Origin: Neoarius graeffei
Lineage: Eukaryota; Chordata; Actinopteri; Siluriformes; Ariidae
Assembly: GCF_027579695.1 (NCBI RefSeq)
Contig: NC_083577.1
Coordinates: forward strand, 69,573,616 to 69,637,615
Length of the DNA: 64,000 nucleotides
Reading direction: 5' to 3'
The notes beneath the pieces were generated by a model, which was not told the origin of the DNA, ran no database searches, and worked only from the letters and a program-made list of their open reading frames with translations. Shown piece by piece: positions 11,101 through 23,100 of this stretch. Both the position numbers and the translations under genes were made by a program. Numbering within the stretch: the stretch's first letter is position 1; each line of letters opens with the position of its first letter.

Positions 11101-14100
11101 GAAATAAGCAACCGCTTCAATGTCTTGGAGAATGAAGACGCGGACCTACTGGATTGGCAAAACCTTAGTACAGTAATGGTGGACGCAGCTAAAGATGTTC
11201 TAGGTGAGGAAGGACGAAGGAGAAGAAGAAATGTGTGGTTCGATCAGGAACGTGCAAACGCAGCAGAGAGAAGATGATCAGCTAGAAAGCAGTGGTTAGA
11301 AGATAGAAATAACAACAAGAGAAAAGAGGACTACCGTGCGGCGAGAACGGAAGCGTGCAGGGTAAACAAGAGGAAGAAGAAAGAAGCCATACAGAATCAG
11401 TTGAGAGAGATCGAAGAAGACAGAAGGAGTGGAAGAACAAGAAAGCAATTCCAAGGCATCAAGAATCAGAGATCAGGATAGCAACCAAGGTGCGAACTAG
11501 TTAAGAACTCTTATGGTAAAACGCTTGTTGGGAAAAAAGGCATCCAAAATAGATGGCTCGAGCATTTTAAAACTCTATTAAATAGACTCCCCCCCCCCCA
11601 GAACCCGTAACGTACGATGGTGATCCGGAAATGATTAGGGCCAATGATAGAGTTGAGATACAATCAGAAGCTGAGATCAGGTTAGCTATAAAGTGGCTTA
11701 AAAATAACAAAGCTGCAGGTATAGATGGCGTGTACTCTGAGATGATTAAGTTTGGAGGAGAACGGTTACACCAAAGATTGATAGCTTTAATTAGAAAAAT
11801 ATGGGAAGAGGAAACTATGCCTATGGAATGGGAGATGGGAGTGATTGTTTCACTGCACAAGAAAGGCGACCAAATGGATTGTAGCAACTACAGAGGAATC
11901 TGTATTCTATCCATCGGATACAAAGTTCAATATTTTATATCAAAGATTGCAGCCTTACACAGAAAGACTTATAGGAAACTATCAGACGGGTTTTAGGCCT
12001 ATGAAAAGTACTATCGATCAGATATTTATTCTGCAACAAATCCTTGAAAAATACCACGAGTACAATAAATCATCCTATCATCTCTTTATTGACTTTCAAC
12101 AAGCCTATGACAGCGTTCATAGATCATCGCTGTGGGCCATTCTCAGGGAATTTAACATCCCTGATAAGATTATATCCCTCACAAAGATGTGTTATAATAA
12201 CACCCAATGCAGGCTCAAGATCAGTGGTGAAATCACAGACACCTTCTCGATTGAAAGCGGACTGAAGCAGGGCTGTCCGCTTTCAACCCTTCTGTTCAAC
12301 CCGGTATTGGAATGGGTTGTAAGACAAATGCCGCCTACTCGTCAGCTGATACAGCTGGGCAGCGCAAGCTTCGACAAGCTCGCCTTCGCTGATGACTTAG
12401 ATCTCGAAGACACGCATCTATATTTCAAGGAGAATGCAGAGAGAGTAGGCCCATCTGTCAACGATAAGAAGACAAAGCTTCTGGAGGGCACAAGTACCTC
12501 TGCTTGGTGAGATGGACTTCGGAGACTCCAAGCACGAGGTAGTATACTCCTTTAAATATCTTGGTTCGACTGTCAACCAAGCGGATCTCATATCGGAGGA
12601 AATCCAGCTGCGCATTGCAGCAGGAGCTCGATGCGCTTGGTCGTTGAACAAAACTCTAAGAGCACGAATATTATCAAACACAACGAAACACCTCCCTGGG
12701 GAGGTGTTCCAGGCATGTCCCCCCGGGAAGAGGCCCCGGGGAAGACCCAGGACATGCTGGAGGGACTATGTCTCTCGGCTGGCCTGGGAACGCCTCGGTG
12801 TTCTTCCCGAGGAGCTGGCCGAGGTGTCTGAGGAAAGGGAAGTTGGGGCTTCCATGCTTAGACTGCTGCCTCCGCGACCCGGTCCCGGATAAGCGGAAGA
12901 ATACGAGACGAAACTCCAGATTTATACCACTATCATAAGACCCATAGTGTTGTATGGGTGCGAGACTTGGAGAACTACAAAAGCACTTGAAGAATGACTG
13001 AACGTATTCGAACGAAGCATACTGCGCAGGATATGGGGCCCAATTCAAGACGAAGAAACCGGGGAACGGCGGATCTTGCATAACCAGGAGCTCATGGATC
13101 GCGCTCGCATACCGCCGATCGCAGCACGGTCGTATCAACTCAGATGGGCTGGGCATGTCGCGCGTATGGACGAAGATGCGCTCCCAAGAAGTGCCATGAT
13201 CGGTCAGCCCAGAGGCCGACGGCCCATTGGTCGGCCACGAAAACGGTGGGTCGATAATGTCAGAGAAGACGTTGCACAGCATGGAGTGCCACCCGATGCC
13301 TGGATGGAAGTGGCACAAGATCAACGGCGCTGGCGACATCTGGTCAGAGCGGCTAGGGGTCACCACAGTCCGAGGCCCCCGGAGTGAGTGAGTGAGTGAG
13401 AGAGATTAAATCAAACTTAAATTAAAAAATAAAAAACAAACAAAACACATGCTCTCAGATAACTGTGTGAGGATTAAAAGCTCACTTTTGCACAAGGAGA
13501 GGTCTCTTGCGTGGCATTTGACTCCACTTGTGAATAACCTGAATACCAATTCCTCGGGCTAAAGCAGGCTGTGAAAACAGGAAACATAAGGCCATAATGC
13601 ACCAGTAATTTATTTTAAAACAGCTTAATAATGACTAAAAACCCAAGCTGCACCGGTTTGATGATCCATTTTTGCCTGCTCCCTCCCTCCTCCCAGGCCT
13701 TCTTCAGCAGTTTCATGTCCTGCGGGAGCACAAAGGAACGTGGGAAGAAGCCAAACTCCTGCTTGCCAAACCGCGTCTGCATTTTGGACAGGTTCCGCCA
13801 CAGACGGTCTTTCCGTCCAATCTGAAAGGAACCTGGAAAATGATTCAGCTGCAGAACAGAAACAAAATATTTGCGAAACATGAATAACTGGAGTTATTAA
13901 AAGAACATGGCTGTACAGTAATGTGCAACTGGAAAGTAACATTTTTGTTGTTTTTACCATGTACTACAACACAACTGGTTTAAATATAAAATAAAAATAA
14001 TTATTATACATACGGGCCACTTTTTCCATGGAATAAAAACACGTATTCTATCCCCTTCTAGCGGGTTTATTGACGGCATGCAATATTATCATATCGCTTA

Positions 14101-17100
14101 TCCTCCATGTATTACGCCACTCTCCCCAATGGAAAATGAGCATGCAATATTGTTATAATATTGCACGTTGTCAGGACAACACAACGTCACACGTCAGAGC
14201 TTATGCGAAGATCCAATGACAAAACTTTGCTGTTGCGCATGCGCACAATCATTTCTTTGTCAGCTGGGAGAGAGAAGACGGGGTTAATGCAGTGCTCGGT
14301 TTAAGCACTAAATAAATACAGGTAGTCGTCAACTTACGATTGCGTTTGGTTACGACTGACCGGTCGTAAACCGATCTGGTCGTAAGTCGGCCTATGTTAA
14401 ATGAACGTAAGTATATTGTGATGTGTAATGATATTGTAATCATCTTAAAGTCTTATTTTATCAACATTTTCTTACTTCATTACCTTGGCTCATTATTTGG
14501 TTTAAGTCCAACACTGCATACTACACTGAGTACAGTACAATTTGTTTAATATGTGCAAAACAAAAAAATACGAAATACAGGTATGAAAAATAGAAAACAT
14601 TTTAGTTTGAAACATACCAAAATGCAAATGTAAAACATAGCAAAAAACAAAATTTAGTGACTGCTGGCATCACTGGTGCTTGGCTGTGGGTCGTCTACGT
14701 CATCATCAGCTGTTGCAGCGCTCGGGCTGGCGGGAGCATTTGCTTGTTTCATAAACCAGAAGCTGGGGCGGAAACTGTATGACGGAGCGCGCGAGGGAGC
14801 GTGAGAGAGACTGCGCATGTGCCTGGAGCGGAAACTGTTGTACACGGCGAGAGGCGCTGCCGGGAGCTGGGGCAGAAACTGCCGTATGCTCAGCTGGGAA
14901 ACATTTGCCAGTCATAAAGTCGATCAGTCGTAAGTCGCATAGGTCGTAAGTCGACGACTACCTGTACACTGAAACTATAAGACGCGCTGGACACCCGAAA
15001 GGCTACCAAATCTTCTTCACGCATATTTACAAGAGAAAAACATACCAACGGACATAGAAAAACTGGAAAAGAGACATGGAGATGTAAAACTTCCGCGCTA
15101 GTGAGTGACTGACAGTTTGTACACAAACATGGCCGCCAGGTTTGCTTCATTAAAAGCAGATTTAAAGAGAAAGACGCACTGGACACCCGAAAGGCTACCA
15201 AAACTTCACTGGATATTCTTCATGCATATTTACAAGAGAAAAACATACCAACGGACATCGAAAAACTGGAAAAGAGACCAATAGCGGAAAGATCGTCAAA
15301 GTTCTACTTGGAGGTGAGGAAAAGTGACAGAGGCTTTTACAAGAGGACGTCACTCGTGGACTTCACTCAGCAAAGCCCTTTTGTTTTGAACAACTGCAAT
15401 GTAACAATTAACTACCACCAAAAGTAACTGTGAACTTGAACTGTCTACTGTATATAGCTTGTATATACAGTAAGTTGGGTTGTTGTTCAGGTTTTTTGGA
15501 CTTGTACCGTACCATTTTTATTGTTAGAACTTTGACTTTGTACATGCACATTGGATTGACTGAACATTGAATTACATTCGATCAGAATCAGCACTCAATA
15601 TTGGTAAGTCCCGTCCCCTCCGTTCTGAACTTTTTGTAAAATCTATAATTGTTCCATCGAATGTGTGTGTATAAAAATATTGGCTGGCTTTTTTCGTGGT
15701 GCATCAGATATATTCCATTCAGCTAGCATGATACTGAACTTGTCGAAGAATGGAATATATCTGATGCACCACGAAAAAAGCCAGCCAATATTATTATTAT
15801 TATACATATTAGCCAAACTCATTACCTAGTTTTGTTTTTTAATGTGGAAGTTTGATTCCTATAGAACTCATCCAATATATTAAAAAAAATAATAATCTGA
15901 ATGAAGGCTGGCATAATGGTCATTTTTCAAGCATTGCCCCTTTATGTGTATTGCAACAAACATTTAAAACAGTTACAGTTGGATCTGCTTTACCACGTAT
16001 CCATTAATATAGCTTAGAAAAATCGTTAACAATGTTTGTCAGTTTCTAGTATACTGTATGTTGACCACTGACCTTTTGGTACTCTCGTATGGCCTTGAAC
16101 CCGGGTGACTTCATATGTTGACCCCAGCAGCCCAGCCAATCATGATTCTCTGGAACAAAAAGCCTTTTTGTAAAAATTCCCTGCAGACTCGAGACAAAGA
16201 CAGTAAAATGCAGTGACTGCAAGCAAATTGTGATTACATAGTTATACATGGGTACAAAGATGCAGATGCTGTCTCATATAAACTGATTTTTTTTTAAAAA
16301 AGCTGTGTCAATGAAAGAAACCAAATGCATGCTGACTCACTCTTGGTGACTTTGAAATGGGATCTAGTGATTGTGTGCTTGACTATTTTAGGGGTGACGG
16401 TACTCATTTTCCATTTTAGAAGACTCCTCTGCTCCAGAGGAAGCAGCTCCACTACAAAGCAAAACAAACATCGCAAGTACAGAAGAATTTACCAAATATT
16501 TCCAAAACACAAAGCACTTTTTAATTTGAATTTATAACCAGTTCAATGGTTTATCATAATCATTTTATTTTGTACAGGGATGTACTGCTATAACAAAAGG
16601 GGCCTTATTACTTAAATACAGTCATTAAAATTAACAAAAAGTGAGTGAATAGGAGTCTCATTGCTGACAATACTATGATTTAATATTGAAAAATGAAAAC
16701 CCCTGCATAATTTTAGTGTGTACTGACCACGTTCGTTGGCTGTACTGAAGTATAACGTAGGGGGCCTGAAGGGGAACAGGCTGGGCACCAATGCTGGCTT
16801 CACCTCCTGATATTCCTCCAACTCACAGCTCATGGGCTCCTCAATACTACAATACAGACAGAAGTCAATGAATATAAAGAAACAGTGGAATGTCAAACCT
16901 AAACAAAGACAAACCCAAATAGTTAAGGCACAAATTTGCAAATTATAGCTCCAGGCCATTTTTTCCAATCGAATAAACACGTATTCTTTTCCCTTCTAGC
17001 AGGTTTCATTAATTTGAGTCGACAGCATGCAATATTCTCATATTGCTTATCCTACATGTATTACGCCACTCTACCCAATGGAGAATGAGTGGGCAATATT

Positions 17101-20100
17101 GTAACAATATTGCACGTTGTCAAAACACAACACAACACATCGGAGATGTTCAACTTCCGCGCTAGTGAGCGACTGTGACAATTTGCAAACAAATATGGCC
17201 GCCAAGTTTGCTTTGCTAAAAACAGAAGACTTGGAGAGAATTTTGGCTGCCAGGTCATTCCGTTGCGTGTAGCTGTCGATGCGGATTATTAAAGTAAGTA
17301 AATTACATAAGGAAATGAATATTTAAAGTAGGAGTGAAAAATAATGTAGCGATAATGCATGGAAGAAGAGCCTGGAGGCAGAAATCTTAGATTCTCGGTC
17401 ATTAGCCTGTGCTTGTAGCTCTCGATAGCACTAGCTGCACCGCTTTATTAGCATTTGCTAACAATACTGATGAACACTACACCGGCTAGAAGGTGACTGC
17501 ACTGCCGTGCTAACAGCACTGTCACGGGTAAGCTAGCGCTGGCCTTCGAGAATGCTTATATGAAGAGAGTGTGTATAATAATAATTAAAAAATGGCTGAC
17601 GTTTTCTTGTGGAACCTCAGATATATTCCATTCAGCTAGCATGATACTGAACGAGTCTTCAACTGATATACCACTCAACACCAGCCAGTATTATTTAAAT
17701 ATCAGATTAGAAAATCAAAATGGTCGAAAAAAATTTTAATAAATAAAAAACCCAGACGGGCGGCACGGTGGTGTAGTGGTTAGCGCTGTCGCCTCACAGC
17801 AAGAAGGTCCTGGGTTCGAGCCCCGGGCCGGCGAGGGCCTTTCTGTGCGGAGTTTGCATGTTCTCCCCGTGTCCACGTGGGTTTCCTCCGGGTGCTCCGG
17901 TTTCCCCCACAGTCCAAAGACATGCAGGTTAGGTTAACTGGTGACTCTAAATTGACCGTAGGTGTGAATGGTTGTCTGTGTCTATGTGTTCAGCCCTGTG
18001 ATGACCTGGCGACTTGTCCAGGGTGTACCCCGCCTTTCGCCCGTAGTCAGCTGGGATAGGCTCCAGCTTGCCTGCGACCCTGTAGAAGGATAAAGCGGCT
18101 AGAGATAATGAGATGAGATGAAAAAACCCAGACATGAATTTCAAATAATAATCAAATTTCAGACTTTCAAACAATAATCCACTAACCAGCACTCAAAGAA
18201 AGGACAGTTTAGTCTCTTTTTGGATACTTCGAACATCAAATTAGGCAAGCGCACACAGACGGCTTCAAAATCCCAATCATTTCTCATAAAAGAACCTACT
18301 CGTTTACTTACAAGGGAAAATGCAACTCACATGTCCGTTATGTAGAAGGAGACCCTGCTTTGGTTCAGGTTCTAAAATGATGCTTAACATTAACAGAATA
18401 GCTTCAAGTTTCAGGTCTTTCACAACATGGGCCTTTATGTTCGGTAAAATTAAAAAAAGGTCTACCTATAAAAAAATAAGACCATCAGATGAGATGTAAC
18501 CTAATGAGAACGGTCTACTAGGTTCAACACAACCCACTGACACGCTCATTCACCATTACAGAGGGACTGTTCTAAAATTAGCACTGAGTCACAATTGGGA
18601 GATCTTTCTACTGACCCATGTGCTTTTCAGCTTTTCATGCACAGCAGCCACCAGAACACACACCAAAAAAAAAAAAAAAAACCCTCCTCTATGTTTACCA
18701 TCACCATGGTAAGGTCAGGTGAAAAAGCCATGCAGAGAAGGAATGTGACCTAGTATGCATTTGAAACTTGATTTTTTTTTTTTTTACCTTCAGTTAATGC
18801 AATGCTAGCGAGCCGTAGAGGGGACATGGTGAATAAAAAAATAAAGCGTGGGAACGACTTATAAGGCGTGTGCACGAGATATTAATGTGCGCGCACGAGT
18901 TATAACCCTCAATGCACTTGCATCCCAACATGGCTTTATTATAAGTCTGAGACACCTCCTGGCAAAGCCCATTCTCTCTCAGAACTCGCTTGAGGTGTCT
19001 CAGACTTATAATAAAGCCATGTTGGGATGCAAGTGCATCGAGGATTTCTGTGTATCCGAGTCCAATATTAAAATAGAATAAAATAGCGTCTAGCATTTCC
19101 GGAGCTACCATGGTGAGCTACAGCCTGTGTGTACGTGTGTGTGTAGGCAACGAGATCAACGAAAACAAGGATATTGTGGGAATATTTTAATAAGTCGAGG
19201 GAACGACATAGGATATCATTCCCACGCCTTGGATATAAACCAAGGGAACGCGTTTTAAGACGTTCCCTCACTTTTTAATAACCCGTGCGCACGCCTTTAT
19301 AACTCGAGCGCACATATTAATATCTCGTGCACATGCCTTAATGAAAGCGAGGGAACGATTTGTAACTCGTCCCCTCACTTTTAACTACCTGAGCGCACGC
19401 CTTAACGCAAAGCGTGCGCACGGGTTATAACTCGTGCGCGCGCATTAATATCTCGTGCACACACCTTATAAGTCGTTCCCACGCTTTGTTATTTTTTTTA
19501 TTCACCATGTCCCCTCTACGGCTCCGTACAATGCAACTCAAAAAGGAACTTATGGCAACCCACCACAAATTAAGACTAGCCAAAAGAACAGGGACAGAAA
19601 AAAGGTGCCTGAAAAAAAATATGATAAATAAAACCCGTGTCCAATCTAACACCATGTATCTCTGCAGTTAAAAATCACGAATGGCATTTAGCACAATGGA
19701 GCATAACACAAAGAAAACATGACAGGTACATTAGGGTGCATCAGTTGCCCTCACTTTCATAAAATCTGATGCATTCATGTTTGGATGTTCCTTTTCACCA
19801 ATAAAGACATCCTGTAAAATTTTTTGACCATGTTCAAAAGTCTGATGGTGGCACCTTGAGGTTCATTTTTTGCCAAAAAACGCTTATTTTATGTTTTTGC
19901 GTAAGGTTTGAATCACAATGTTGGGCTCCATTTATTGATTTCTTGTGACCCAGAGATCATGTTAAGAACCTTTGCAAGGGATCGAGAAGCATTAATGTGA
20001 TTCATAATACATTTGTATTGTTTAAAAGTAGTTGAACAATGATTCAATGAACAGCTAAAGCTCAAACTGTGCTTGATAATATATTTAGAATATGTACTAA

Positions 20101-23100
20101 AAATGTGTATCTAACACTACGTTCACACTGCAAGGCTTAATGCTCAATTCCGATTTTTTTGTGAAATCCGATTTTTTTTGTGAGGTCGTTCACATTAACA
20201 AATGTGGCAGATCACAGAATCCAGGGACACATGTCTGCCCGGGGGCATTTTGAGTTATTGACAGATTCAGAAAGTACAGTTTCTAAGCTTTCCAATGATG
20301 CCTTCCATGTGGAGATCTGACAATATTTGAAGAATGTGTGGCCTTTTGAAAGTGTATACTTCTTAAAACAGAAAAGGGAGAAAATCGCCCTCAAAGTTTT
20401 CCATCTCAGCTACTCTGGCTGCAGGGCGGGCACATAATGCTGCTCATTTGCATGACATTAGGCTGCTGGGCCATAGAAGGTTCACGCTGCACGCTGCATG
20501 CTGCACGCTACACGCGTGTAAAGAAAAGTGGACAAACATAGCATGACTTGCTCTGGGCCATAGAACGGCGTTCACGTTGCACGCTGCACACTTCACGCGT
20601 GAAGCGAGAAATGAACATGCACACTTTTTTCTAGGCGTGAAGACGGAAATTCCAGTCAATGCATGCGGTCACCGCCGCGCCAGCCAATCAGAACGGGTCT
20701 AGGGAGATAACTCTATGCTTTCAGGGGAAAACTTCAGAAAAAATATAATTGAATGGTATAATTGAAAAATAGTTCTTCATCGGGATTGTCAAGCAGATTA
20801 TAGAATGTTCGGTGAAATTCACCACGGGTTTCTCTCAGAAGGAAGTGTTCTCGGCTCCAAATTCTGTTCCTTTTTCTCTTCCTCTGTCTCAGTAAAAGCA
20901 GAATGAGGCAATCGTCGTCATCCGAAGAGTCCATATTGCGGTCAAAGTAGAACAGACGCAACACGTGAACATCCAAGCATGAAGTTTAATGGCCCAGGGT
21001 CCGGTTCTTCACGTGATCGTGTAGCGTGCAGCGTGCAGCATGCAGCGTGCAGCGTGAACCTTCTATGGCCCAGCTGCCTTAAGGAAAGCCCTACCCCCTA
21101 CGAGCTAGCACGATACTACTTTCATGTAAACAAAGATCACCACGTCAATTTTCCTTCCATGCAAAGTATGCCCAACACAATTATGAAGTACAAAAATAAG
21201 TCCTAAAGTATACGTTTTGTGGTTGAAAAATTACTCACACCGTAAGAAAGAAAGATAGCACGATGATGACACAACTAACACAACACTAGTTTCATGTAAA
21301 GCCTCGGTCACAACCGGCCGTACAGTACGCGCTCCTACAGCCGGTCTACACGCAAAAAACGCACGAGAGCGCGCGTGTGATGTGCTGATTTTCAAGCCGC
21401 AGACCGGCCACAGAGGTTCTTTGTCATGTCAAACAAACTCTACGGGCGCTTACGTTTTTTTCAGGTTGCAAGACAAACTTACGACCAACGCGCGTCTTTC
21501 TCCGTGAACAAAAAAAAACCGCAGCGATTTGGGAAACGCCAAAAATCACACGGCCAAAAAAATCGTACGTCCGGTTGTGACCTAGGCTTAACCAAACCAC
21601 AACACTCTCCGTTACATGCAAAAATAACCACACAGCCTTAGATTAATAAACTTACCCCATCAGAAAGAGAAACGGCGCCTTGCACACACCAATGCCTCCA
21701 ATGGAATGTAATCCTAGAACGGTCCGTTGATCATCCGATCATTCAAGTATTCCATTCAATCTGGAAAACGAGGTTGCGTTTTTTTTTTGCTAGAAATGGT
21801 GATCTCCGATGTAAATACCGTGTGTCTGTTTGCTTCGCGGTGTTTGCTCCTCTGCGCTCTGTTTAACTTGCTCATTCCATAGTGAAATCACACACCTGGA
21901 TGCAGGTTAAGTAGCCATGCGCTCAACTTGGATCATACAGCTGATTCGCGGAAAAAAAAACCCAAAAGACTTAAATCATCATGTGAATGGCCCATATGGT
22001 AATTTACCCACACCCCCCAGCAGGCTACAGTCCTGACAAAAACGAGACAATGTGCAACAAAAAATGTATGCTTTTCCAACAAAACAATCTATTATCTGAA
22101 ATACTGATTGCATTCTTCAAGATCTCAACTTGCACATGATGGAAAAAAACAAACATCACAAATTTCGAAAAAAAAATGCTTCTTTTGCGATTATCTCGGA
22201 TTCGTTTCGGTCGACATGTGTCCCTGGATTCGGTGAGGGGTCACAAATATATGCGACTTGTATGTGATCCTCAGTGTGAACGAAAAGCGACCCAAGTGTT
22301 CCGCATGCGCATTGCAGGATACGACGACGTCACACGCAGTGAGCATGGCCAGTGTTTACGGAAGTAACCTAAAGTTTCCTGTGTATGACAGTATCCAGCA
22401 TGGAGTACCTGGCGATGATGCAGTTGTTGTTGCGACGGAGCCAGAACATGCACAATAGCCTGATGTTAAGGAGGAGGTTGAGAAGGAAGAGGGCAAGGGT
22501 TTTGGCTCAGGCATTCTGCGGGGTAGTGACTGCAACCTCCGTTCAAAGGAACGTGTGGGTGCGGAGTCGCATTGATGTCATGCGCCATGTTGTTGTAACT
22601 TTTTTTGAGAGACCCGCCGCCTACTTCAGCGCAGAATAGTGACGTTTGTGGCTTGTTGATGACGTGCAAGTCGGATGAATGCGACCTGGCGGTTCAGACT
22701 GAAGTCGCATATGAAAAGATCGGATAGGAATCGGAATTAGGACCACATATCCAAACGGCCTGGGTCGGATTTGAAAAAAATCGGATCTGTGTCGTTCATA
22801 TTGTCAATAAAAGATCGGATACAGGTCACATATGGGCGAAAAAATCGGATTTGAGTCACTTCAGCCTGCAGTGTGAATGTAGTGTAAGATATTTGGTATA
22901 CTCTATAAGGTGCCATAATGTTTCATGAAAAGTGATCGAAATTTTGTCATAAAAGTCATAAAATAGCAGCTTTTTCCATAACTTTGAGCTCCTGGTGCCA
23001 CCATTAAACTTTTGAATTTTGTCAAGATATTTCACCCAGTGTGTTTTCTTACCAAAAGGTACATAAAAACAAAAATGCATCATGATCCGAGGAACTTTTC

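Larger units (their letters stand above)
11005..13407 (+). mobile_element. Degenerate LINE with reverse transcriptase
   Basis: A non-LTR retrotransposon lacking its endonuclease part. Pieces in three frames encode [67 protein letters not shown] and LAFADDLDL, the last being the catalytic Asp-Asp of the RT palm. After a foreign insertion it resumes with [15 protein letters not shown], then [15 protein letters not shown] and [15 protein letters not shown], a C-terminal block typical of RTE-like LINEs. The tail is a GTGA repeat at 13385-13400. Clade is not certain. Confidence 0.85.
13985..15795. mobile_element. Composite element with DUF3504 remnant and hairpin end
   Basis: The left part (GCCACTTTTTCCATGGAATA and a pair of GCAATATT motifs) is shared with the copy at 16945-17695, and both end in a segment with GATATATTCCATTCAGCTAG. 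A mariner-type MITE (14319-14964) and a local duplication (about 14980-15080 repeated near 15170-15280) lie inside. Exact borders are unclear. Confidence 0.55.
20115..22884. mobile_element. PIF/Harbinger-type element, TAA target duplication
   Basis: The termini CACTACGTTCACACTGCA and TGCAGTGTGAATGTAGTG are flanked by TAA on both sides, the TWA target typical of PIF/Harbinger. A plus-strand frame at 22385-22639 ([22 protein letters not shown]) is basic, like Harbinger transposase N-termini, but short. Two more elements sit inside. Confidence 0.75.

Noticed and set aside
20734-20976. Host HARBI1 gene
   Set aside because: Only the N-terminal part is present, and it lies between Harbinger-type termini with a TTA target repeat.
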